DNA of 6,501 bases, taken from NCBI GenBank assembly GCA_016463265.1, contig JAEMRP010000055.1, positions 1 to 6,501 of the forward strand. The letters are read 5' to 3'. The position numbers and the translations under genes are program-made. The stretch's first letter is position 1, and each line of letters opens with the position of its first letter. The stretch is from Microbacteriaceae bacterium (lineage in GTDB: Bacteria > Actinomycetota > Actinomycetes > Actinomycetales > Microbacteriaceae). Of the stretch, positions 1-5,917 are shown piece by piece. The notes beneath the pieces were generated by a model. That model saw nothing but the letters and a program-made list of their open reading frames with translations, did not search any database and was not told the DNA's origin.

Positions 1-920
1 CCTTCGGTGATATCGCCGTAGACCCCGATGATCACGCCGAACAGCACCGTGTCGTTGATCTTGCAACAGGACTTGAACTTTTTCACGCCGCCGCTCTCGT
101 CCACGATGACATTATTGACAACAGCGATACGAGACGCGGCGTGACAACCGCGCACCGCCAATTCGAACGTCATCACATCGACGGTCGATTCGCAGGTTCG
201 GCGACAACCTACGGCGCTTCCAGCGCTATCTTGCTTGGCGATCTTTTGTTGTCCTGGGCAGATGACCAATTCCTTGGGGCCACGATCGGGCTCGATCCCA
301 ACGTCGGCCAGGCCTACCGCGACGAACTTCGAACGATGCGGTCCGAAGTTACGGCCGGACAGTTTCTCGATAACCACGATACGGTCGCGTGGCGGACTAT
401 CGCCCACGAGGAATCGGTAGATCGCGCACAGCGCGTGGTGATTTACAAATCGGCAAAGTACAGCGTCGAAGCGCCTCTCATTCTCGGAGCAATCCTCGGC
501 GGTGCTGCGCCAGACCTGATATCAGCGTTGAGAGGATTTGCCCTTCCGCTCGGCTTCGCATTCCAACTGCGTGACGACATGCTCGGCGTTTTCGGCGATG
601 AAGCAACCACCGGAAAACCGGCAGGTGACGACCTTCGCGAAGGCAAGCGAACGGTGATGCTCGCTATCGCGCGGCAAAATGCGGATGGCGCGACGCTCAC
701 TGTCCTCGATGAACTGGTTGGTGACCCGCACCTCGAGCCGGCACAGATCGAGATGTTGAGGTCGACGCTTCACGCGACGGGGGCTGTCGCCCAAACGGAA
801 GACCTCATCACACGGTCACGAGAGCGATCCCTCCGCGCCCTCGCCGAAATGGGCGTCGATTCATCGGTTGCCAAAGAACTCGGGTCGCTCGTCGAGGCCA
901 TCACCGTCCGGAGCGTCTGA
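1..920 (+). CDS. idsA: Polyprenyl diphosphate synthase (IdsA-like), 5' end cut by window edge
   Basis: This enzyme condenses isopentenyl diphosphate with allylic diphosphates to make a prenyl diphosphate, probably geranylgeranyl or longer, for carotenoids, quinones or lipid carriers. It is cytosolic. The reading frame enters the window open at base 3 and gives 305 visible residues; about 50 N-terminal residues should lie upstream. The first aspartate-rich motif, DDIID followed by an RRG, is encoded at 105-119 and onward. A GQFLD motif lies at 357-371, the YKSAKYS lysine motif follows, and the second aspartate-rich region RDDMLGVFGD (DD at 573-578) leads into TGKPAGDDLREGKRT. The GTG at 141 is not the start: it lies just after the first catalytic motif. 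Two alanines sit four and five residues before the first Asp, with Phe at minus eight. In this family that argues against a product as short as farnesyl diphosphate, but exact chain length cannot be read here. The family is certain; the idsA name rests on the neighbourhood. Confidence 0.96.
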   Translation, partial: FGDIAVDPDDHAEQHRVVDLATGLELFHAAALVHDDIIDNSDTRRGVTTAHRQFERHHIDGRFAGSATTYGASSAILLGDLLLSWADDQFLGATIGLDPNVGQAYRDELRTMRSEVTAGQFLDNHDTVAWRTIAHEESVDRAQRVVIYKSAKYSVEAPLILGAILGGAAPDLISALRGFALPLGFAFQLRDDMLGVFGDEATTGKPAGDDLREGKRTVMLAIARQNADGATLTVLDELVGDPHLEPAQIEMLRSTLHATGAVAQTEDLITRSRERSLRALAEMGVDSSVAKELGSLVEAITVRSV

Positions 921-960
921 CACGACACACCTTTTGCGCCTAACTCGATTTCGACCTCAC

Positions 961-988
961 TCCCCCGACAATTAACGAGAGAGGGGGA
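961..988 (+). promoter_or_regulatory. Shine-Dalgarno inside a possible hairpin upstream of the LysM gene
   Basis: GAGGGGG at 981-987 is a strong purine-rich ribosome-binding site six bases before the GTG at 994, and it supports that start. TCCCCC at 961-966 is exactly complementary to GGGGGA at 983-988, with 16 bases between. The mRNA leader could therefore fold over its own ribosome-binding site. The complementarity is seen directly; a regulatory role is inference, since a six-pair stem may be too weak to matter. I see no convincing -35/-10 pair in the 73-base gap at 921-993, and no terminator after the upstream stop. Confidence 0.4.
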
Positions 989-993
989 CTCAA

Positions 994-1926
994 GTGGGTG
1001 ATAACACTCCGTCAAACTCGACTTCTCCAATCTTTGAAGGGCTCGTACCGGAGTTTTCGGCGCAACCACAGCGGACTCGACGCACGCGGTTCATCGCCGT
1101 CGTCGCGAGCGCACTGCCGATCTTCGCCGCTGCAAGCACGTCGTGGCTGGCTGGTGCGACAACCGTCACCGAGCTTGACCCGACTCAACAGCCTCCCGCT
1201 CCCCCTGAGCCGACCCCCCAAGAACTGATGGACGCCACCAGCGTGTTGGGTCAATCGACCCACGTCGTGCTGGCGGGCGAAAGCCTCAAATCGATTGCCG
1301 AATTGCACGGCATACCGACGGCTGCCCTCCTCGCCCTCAACGGGTTGTCCTGGCAGACGGCTGTCCACGAAGGGCAAGAACTCGTGGTCAGTAAACAACA
1401 TCGAAAAACATTGGACAAATCGAAGGGAAAACTGCCCCTCCTTGCGGAGAGCCCAATGCTCGAGTCCGGTATTCGCGCCGACGAGCTCGGCCGAGTTGCA
1501 GACGGTGCGGTCGTCACGGCGTTGTCGACCGAAATGGTAACAAACGCGCGCATCATCATTCAGGTCGGACGCGAGCTCGGTGTCCCCAACTACGGAATTG
1601 TCATCGCCCTCGCAACGGCCGCTCAAGAATCACATCTGCGAAACCTCGACTATGGCGATCGGGACTCTGTCGGCCTCTTCCAACAGAGGCCATCATCAGG
1701 TTGGGGAACCATCGGTCAAATCCGGGACCCCCGCTACGCGGCGCGCGCGTTTTTTGGCGGACCCTCATCGACTACACCGGGCGCGACCAATGGGCTACTC
1801 GATGTGCCGAAGTGGCAACACATGTCACTCACTGACGCTGCGCAAGCCGTGCAGATCAGTGCCTTCCCTGAGGCATACGCCAAGTGGGAAGTCAGCGCGT
1901 GGAACTGGCTTTTCGACCTGACCTAA
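994..1926 (+). CDS. Membrane-anchored LysM protein with lytic-transglycosylase-like domain
   Basis: This 310-residue protein probably binds and cleaves or remodels peptidoglycan outside the membrane. Residues 1-32 form a short Ser/Thr-rich cytoplasmic tail ending in RTRRTR. One hydrophobic segment follows at about 33-54, so the protein is N-in and C-out; no cleavage site is evident. A proline-rich linker (65-76) leads to a LysM domain at about 88-133 (THVVLAGESLKSIAELHGI, then ALNGLSW and GQELVV). Residues 183-310 resemble a lysozyme-like domain widespread in actinobacteria: AQES with E212 as candidate acid, then NLDYGDRDSVGLFQQRP (218-233) and AAQAVQISAFPEAYAKWE near the C-terminus. The ES...GLFQ pattern is that of the SLT superfamily, but activity is not proven. 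The GTG start is supported by GAGGGGG six bases upstream. It lies between idsA and the PASTA kinase gene on the same strand, which suggests a shared role in the cell wall. No gene name is recognised. Confidence 0.92.
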   Translation: MGDNTPSNSTSPIFEGLVPEFSAQPQRTRRTRFIAVVASALPIFAAASTSWLAGATTVTELDPTQQPPAPPEPTPQELMDATSVLGQSTHVVLAGESLKSIAELHGIPTAALLALNGLSWQTAVHEGQELVVSKQHRKTLDKSKGKLPLLAESPMLESGIRADELGRVADGAVVTALSTEMVTNARIIIQVGRELGVPNYGIVIALATAAQESHLRNLDYGDRDSVGLFQQRPSSGWGTIGQIRDPRYAARAFFGGPSSTTPGATNGLLDVPKWQHMSLTDAAQAVQISAFPEAYAKWEVSAWNWLFDLT

Positions 1927-1966
1927 TGTCGCACCCAATCAGCGCGTAACCAACTGAACCCAGACA

Positions 1967-1979
1967 TACACTGGAAGAT
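1967..1979 (+). promoter_or_regulatory. Possible -10 element placing the transcript start at the pknL ATG
   Basis: TACACT at 1967-1972 fits the TAnnnT pattern of an actinobacterial -10 box and sits so that transcription would begin at about 1979-1980, on the ATG itself. That would give a leaderless mRNA. GGAAG at 1973-1977 could instead be a Shine-Dalgarno, but only two bases separate it from the ATG, which is unusually close. No good -35 is visible at the expected distance. Both readings are inference from the bases alone. Confidence 0.25.
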
Positions 1980-3893
1980 ATGAGCGCTGAATCGATCGAC
2001 CGTCTCGTCGGAACCGTGCTCGATGGTCGATATCGGATTGAGTCTCGTATTGCTCGGGGCGGAATGGCGAAGGTATATCTCGCTGAGGACACGCGACTCG
2101 AGCGGCAGGTCGCCATCAAGATTATGCATGACCACCTCGCTGACGATGGCGACTACGCGGTGAAGTTTATCCGAGAGGCACGGCACACCGCCCGCCTCGC
2201 GCACCCGAACATCATGTCGGTGTTTGACCAGGGCCACGTCGACGACACCCTCTACCTCGTCATGGAATATCTGCCGGGGATGACACTGCGTGATTTGCTC
2301 AACGATTACGGAACTCTCACCGTCGAACAATCTCTCGACATTACGCAAGCGGTCCTGCAAGCGCTTTCGGTGGCTCATCGAGAAGGTATTTTGCACCGCG
2401 ATGTCAAGCCAGAGAACGTCATGCTTGTCAACGATGGCCGCATAAAGATTGGTGATTTCGGACTTGCGCGGCCCGTGAACAACGCGACGGATACCGGAAA
2501 GTCCCTTCTCGGTACTGTCGCCTATATCGCCCCGGAATTGTTGACGCGCAGTCAAGCGGACAACCGAAGCGACCTGTATTCCGTTGGCATCATGCTGTAC
2601 GAAATGCTGACGGGCACGCAACCGTTCACCGGTGACACGCCGATGCAGGTCGCTATTCAACACGCTCAACAACCGATGCCGTTTGCTTCCGAATCCAACC
2701 CCACCGTGAGTCGCGCCGTCGATGACGTTATTCAATGGTCCACTCAAAAAGATCCAAAGAATCGACCCAAAGATGCCCGATCGATGCTCGACTCGCTCAC
2801 GAGCGCGCTGACCCAACCCGACGACGCAACGACCCGAGTCATCGATTCCACTATCTCGTCTGCCCAGATTGAGGATTCCCGCGAAACACAGCGTGCACTG
2901 CCGACAATTCCCCCGAGCGCGGCGTTTGGTAGCCCACTCGGCTCTGCCGCACGGAATCCGACCCGAGCACGTGGGCGAGGCCTCCGAGTGGTTTCGCTCC
3001 TCATCGCGCTCCTGGTGATTGTCGGCGGTGGCGCTTCGGTGTGGTGGTTCCAGTCCGGGCCGGGGTCGCTCACCACGAGTGCCACAATCGCCGGAATGTC
3101 GATTGACGACGCCACCGATACCCTGACGACCGCCGGCTTCGTGGTCATTGACCCCGTTTCCGAGGCGTACCACCCTGACATCCCCGAGGGTATGGTCGTG
3201 GGCACTTATCCCGAGATTACCTCGGGAATGCCCAAGGGCACCGAAGTACACCTCGTTGTCTCACTGGGACTCGAGCCGATTTCGTTCCCCGACTTCGACA
3301 ACGTCACCGTCGTCGATTTCTCCGCTCAACTTGCAAAGTTAGGAATTGGGGTCGTCAACACCTCTAAGGAGTTCCACAAGTCGATCGCCGCGGGTCAGGT
3401 TCTCGCGGTGTCACGTGCGGACGGGTCCTCAATCTCTATTGGAGACACGCTGTATTCAGGCGACTCTGTTCTGCTCACTGAATCGGCGGGACCTATTCCA
3501 GCCGTCGCAGGGTTGACCGTTGAGCAAGCAACTAACGCTCTCCGGGCCGTCGACCTCACGGTGAGCGGACAAACAACGCTGGAATTCTCCTCGACAGTGC
3601 CGTCAGACATGGTGATTTCGGTGGTCGCCGCCGGCGGCGTCATTCATCCCGGTGGCTCTGTGTCGCTCGTCGTCTCGAAAGGTCCCGAGCTCGTCTCGGT
3701 GCCCGGCATCGCGGGGATGACGATTGCTGCCGCCAAGACGTTGCTCGAGAATCTCGGCTTTGCGGTTACCGTGATTTCCGAAATCCCCAAAAAGCACTGG
3801 GACGAAACGTGGGCGGAAGCTATTTCCACTGATCCGACTGAAGGGACCGAAGCGCCGAAGGGCTCCACCATCACCCTTCAGGGAAAAATCTAA
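1980..3893 (+). CDS. pknL: Transmembrane Ser/Thr protein kinase with four PASTA domains, PknL type
   Basis: This 637-residue receptor-like kinase phosphorylates Ser/Thr on cytosolic proteins in response to cell-wall ligands. The kinase domain spans about 17-278: an ARGGMAKV glycine loop (25-32), VAIK with K47, the alpha-C glutamate E66, HRDVKPEN with catalytic D141, DFG at 159-161 and APE at 184-186. T170, T172 and T179 in the activation segment are candidate autophosphorylation sites. A juxtamembrane linker rich in Thr/Ser (280-335) precedes a transmembrane helix at about 337-357. Four PASTA repeats follow at about 364-430, 432-502, 505-568 and 571-637; the second is degenerate and lacks the usual V-P opening. 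PASTA domains bind muropeptides or peptidoglycan in related kinases. The name pknL rests on the ARGGM loop and on the idsA-pknL-aroG-plsC gene order; PknB is the main alternative, but the usual PknB neighbours (PBP, rodA, phosphatase) are absent. The ATG has an unusually close upstream GGAAG. Confidence 0.95.
   Translation: MSAESIDRLVGTVLDGRYRIESRIARGGMAKVYLAEDTRLERQVAIKIMHDHLADDGDYAVKFIREARHTARLAHPNIMSVFDQGHVDDTLYLVMEYLPGMTLRDLLNDYGTLTVEQSLDITQAVLQALSVAHREGILHRDVKPENVMLVNDGRIKIGDFGLARPVNNATDTGKSLLGTVAYIAPELLTRSQADNRSDLYSVGIMLYEMLTGTQPFTGDTPMQVAIQHAQQPMPFASESNPTVSRAVDDVIQWSTQKDPKNRPKDARSMLDSLTSALTQPDDATTRVIDSTISSAQIEDSRETQRALPTIPPSAAFGSPLGSAARNPTRARGRGLRVVSLLIALLVIVGGGASVWWFQSGPGSLTTSATIAGMSIDDATDTLTTAGFVVIDPVSEAYHPDIPEGMVVGTYPEITSGMPKGTEVHLVVSLGLEPISFPDFDNVTVVDFSAQLAKLGIGVVNTSKEFHKSIAAGQVLAVSRADGSSISIGDTLYSGDSVLLTESAGPIPAVAGLTVEQATNALRAVDLTVSGQTTLEFSSTVPSDMVISVVAAGGVIHPGGSVSLVVSKGPELVSVPGIAGMTIAAAKTLLENLGFAVTVISEIPKKHWDETWAEAISTDPTEGTEAPKGSTITLQGKI
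3838..3881. repeat. 8-bp inverted repeat at the convergent gene ends
   Basis: CTGAAGGG at 3838-3845 and CCCTTCAG at 3874-3881 are perfect reverse complements separated by 28 bases. They lie in the last codons of the kinase gene, just before the point where it meets the exporter gene. Only two bases separate the two stop codons, so any terminator must overlap coding sequence, and this stem is the best candidate seen. No T run follows it in either direction in the position expected of a classical intrinsic terminator. The repeat is real; a terminator role is a weak inference and chance is possible. Confidence 0.3.
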
Positions 3894-3895
3894 CG

Positions 3896-4516
3896 TCAGT
3901 TTCCGAGTGGCATGAAGATCAGGCTGATCGCTAACCCGAACATGATGATCGCGATCATCGTGTCGAGAACTCTCCAGAATGCGGGCTTGGTCACGTAACG
4001 CGATAACGCCTTCGCGCCATAGGCAAGGCTGAGAAACCACACGATGCTCGCGACCGAGGCACCGAGCGCAAACCACCATCGTCCATCACCGAACTGCGAC
4101 GCAACCGCGCCGAGAAACACCACGGTATCGAGGTACACGTGCGGGTTCAAGAGAGAGAAAGTCACCGTCGAAACGAGTGCACCGGCGAGCGTCGCGGTGC
4201 CCTGGCCGGAGACGTCCATCGATGCCCCTGAATTTGCACGTCGGAGTGACGAAATTCCAAACCAAATGAGGTAGCCCGCACCGAGCCACCGCACGAGACC
4301 CAACAGGACGGGCAACGACTCCAGCACAGCACCGAGCCCGGCAACGCCGAGTGTGATCAGTGCGACATCGAGAAGCGCGGACAACAACGCAACGGGAAGT
4401 ACAAATTTTCCCGCGAGCCCCTGTCGGAGAACAAATGCGTTTTGAGCACCGAGCGCGATGATGAGAGAGAGTCCCGTGAACAGTCCCGAAATCAGTGCAG
4501 GCGCGACCGTCGTCAC
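3896..4516 (-). CDS. lysE: LysE/ArgO-family amino-acid exporter
   Basis: This 206-residue integral membrane protein belongs to the LysE/ArgO (RhtB superfamily) translocators, which export amino acids, typically lysine or arginine, across the cytoplasmic membrane. Family marks are GLSLIIALGAQNAFVLRQG (15-33), NPHVYLDTVVFLGA (124-137), and RWWFALGASVAS (146-157). About six hydrophobic segments are visible, near 5-25, 37-62, 66-90, 108-142, 146-168 and 184-204. The length is normal for the family. The start is a GTG whose last two bases plus the next one form the TGA stop of aroG (GTGA overlap), so translation is probably coupled. A GAGGAA at 4536-4531 lies 14 bases upstream, rather far for a standard ribosome-binding site. 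No LysG-type regulator gene is beside it. The substrate is not readable from sequence: basic amino acids are expected from the family, whereas the aroG coupling hints at aromatic ones. Confidence 0.93.
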   Translation of the reverse strand: MTTVAPALISGLFTGLSLIIALGAQNAFVLRQGLAGKFVLPVALLSALLDVALITLGVAGLGAVLESLPVLLGLVRWLGAGYLIWFGISSLRRANSGASMDVSGQGTATLAGALVSTVTFSLLNPHVYLDTVVFLGAVASQFGDGRWWFALGASVASIVWFLSLAYGAKALSRYVTKPAFWRVLDTMIAIIMFGLAISLIFMPLGN

Positions 4517-5877
4517 GCGAGTACGGCGAGTTCCTCGGCGACGAGGAATGCGAGTTCGAGGGATTGCGTGTGATTAAGGCGAGGGTCGCACAACGATTCA
4601 TAGCGAGATGCAAGAGTCGCTTCATCGATCATTTCCGAGCCGCCGAGACACTCGGTGACATCATCACCGGTCAATTCGACGTGAATTCCGCCGGGGAACG
4701 TTCCCACGGCACGATGTGCTTCAAAGAATCCCGTGACCTCGTCGACAACGTCGTCAAAACGACGAGTCTTGTAACCATTCGGCGTTGTGATTCCGTTGCC
4801 GTGCATCGGATCCGACACCCAAACCGGAAGCGCATCGGTCCCCTTGACAGCTTCCAATAGTGGGGGAAGCGCGTCGCGAATGACACCCGCTCCCATGCGA
4901 GTGATGAACGTCAGACGGCCGGGGGTTCGGTTCGGGTCCAGAATGTCAATCAATCGGCGAACCATGTCGGGGGTGGTCGATGGACCCAACTTGACGCCAA
5001 TTGGGTTCGAGATACGCGAGAAGAAATCGATGTGTGCGCCGTCGAGGTCTCGTGTGCGCTCGCCGATCCACAGAAAGTGTGCGGACGTGTTGTAAGGATT
5101 CCCCGTGCGCGAATCGATGCGTGTCATCGGGCGTTCGTAATCCATCAGCAGGCCCTCGTGGGAAGCGTAGAACTCGACACGCTTGAGTGAATCAAAATCG
5201 GCACCCGCTGCCGCCATGAATTTAATGGCTCGATCGATGTCTTTCGCAACCGTCTCGTAACGCTTATTGGCGGGGTTCTCGGCAAAACCCTTGTTCCACG
5301 AGTGCACCTCTCGAAGGTCGGCAAAACCACCCTGGGTGAAGGCGCGGATGAGGTTCAGTGTCGAGGCCGCCGTGTGATACCCGCGCATGATTCGGTTGGG
5401 GTCTGCTTCACGGGTTTCGGGGGTGAAGTCGTACCCGTTGACGATGTCACCGCGATATGCGGGAAGCGTCACGCCGTCGCGAGTTTCGGTGTCGCTAGAG
5501 CGCGGTGTTGCGAACTGCCCGGCCATGCGTCCCATTTTGACAATTGGCATTGACGCGCCGTACGTGAGAACGACAGCCATTTGCAGAATCGTTTTCACGC
5601 GATTGCGGATCTTGTCCGCCGTCGCGCTGTCGAAGGTTTCTGCGCAGTCACCGCCCTGCAACAAAAACGCTTTGCCGCTTGCGACTCGGGCTAGGCGATC
5701 CGTTAGCTGATCAACTTCACCAGCGAACACGAGTGGAGGAAGTTTCGACAGTTCCGAGGTGACGCGGGCCAGTTGCTCAGAGTTTCCCCACGCAGGTTGC
5801 TGATTGATGGGCAGGTCACGCCACGCATCGAGCCCCTCCAACACCCCGGGGGCTACGCTCACTATCGGTTCGGTCAC
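4513..5877 (-). CDS. aroG: Class II 3-deoxy-D-arabino-heptulosonate 7-phosphate synthase
   Basis: This cytosolic enzyme condenses phosphoenolpyruvate and erythrose 4-phosphate to DAHP, the first step of the shikimate pathway to Trp, Phe and Tyr. At 454 residues it has normal length for the class II family. The four metal ligands are present: C78 in QGGDCAETF, H359 in DPMHGNG, E401 in HVELTGDDV and D431 in CDPRLN. Substrate-binding residues matching the M. tuberculosis enzyme are also visible: R117 (GRMAGQ), E273/R274 (GERTRD), K296 (GVKLGPS) and R327 (TRMGAG). One oddity is ATPRS at 123-127, where the family has a KPRS motif; the lysine position is T124. The N-terminal extension used for allosteric control in the mycobacterial enzyme seems present. 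The GTG start has AGGA at 5886-5883, five bases upstream. It follows plsC by 40 bases and overlaps the exporter gene by four, so an operon is likely. No leader peptide or attenuator is seen. Confidence 0.97.
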   Translation of the reverse strand: MTEPIVSVAPGVLEGLDAWRDLPINQQPAWGNSEQLARVTSELSKLPPLVFAGEVDQLTDRLARVASGKAFLLQGGDCAETFDSATADKIRNRVKTILQMAVVLTYGASMPIVKMGRMAGQFATPRSSDTETRDGVTLPAYRGDIVNGYDFTPETREADPNRIMRGYHTAASTLNLIRAFTQGGFADLREVHSWNKGFAENPANKRYETVAKDIDRAIKFMAAAGADFDSLKRVEFYASHEGLLMDYERPMTRIDSRTGNPYNTSAHFLWIGERTRDLDGAHIDFFSRISNPIGVKLGPSTTPDMVRRLIDILDPNRTPGRLTFITRMGAGVIRDALPPLLEAVKGTDALPVWVSDPMHGNGITTPNGYKTRRFDDVVDEVTGFFEAHRAVGTFPGGIHVELTGDDVTECLGGSEMIDEATLASRYESLCDPRLNHTQSLELAFLVAEELAVLA

Positions 5878-5917
5878 AATCGTCCTATCGCCGTAAAGAG
5901 CTCCAGCCTACCGAACT
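5878..5917 (-). promoter_or_regulatory. Short plsC-aroG spacer with the aroG ribosome-binding site
   Basis: The spacer between the plsC stop (TAG at 5920-5918) and the aroG GTG is 40 bases. On the minus strand it carries AGGA at 5886-5883, five bases from the GTG, and this decides the aroG start. I find no hairpin with a T run and no convincing -35/-10 pair, so aroG is probably read from upstream. A weak internal promoter cannot be excluded. Confidence 0.5.

Noticed and set aside
141..143. GTG as start of the polyprenyl synthase
   Set aside because: The frame is open to the window start and encodes the essential DDIID motif at 105-119, upstream of this GTG.
931..962. TTGCGC (934-939) as a -35 box for the LysM gene
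   Set aside because: The matching -10 position reads TCACTC, a poor fit, so no promoter is claimed.
998..1228. A 76-codon plus-strand frame starting at 998, overlapping the LysM gene start
   Set aside because: It has no recognisable domain and is out of frame with the LysM/transglycosylase protein, whose start at 994 has a strong ribosome-binding site.
1923..3251. A 442-codon open frame on the minus strand opposite the kinase gene
   Set aside because: The plus strand has all kinase motifs in order. The opposite frame gives an Arg/His/Gly-rich, low-complexity sequence with no family signature, as expected of a shadow frame in GC-rich coding DNA.
3917..3929. GATCA-GGC-TGATC hairpin near the 3' end of the exporter gene
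   Set aside because: The stem is only five pairs, lies in coding sequence before the stop and has no T run after it, so a terminator is not supported.
4495..4860. A 121-codon plus-strand frame opposite the 3' end of aroG
   Set aside because: It overlaps conserved aroG sequence, including the E401 and D431 metal ligands, and resembles no known protein.
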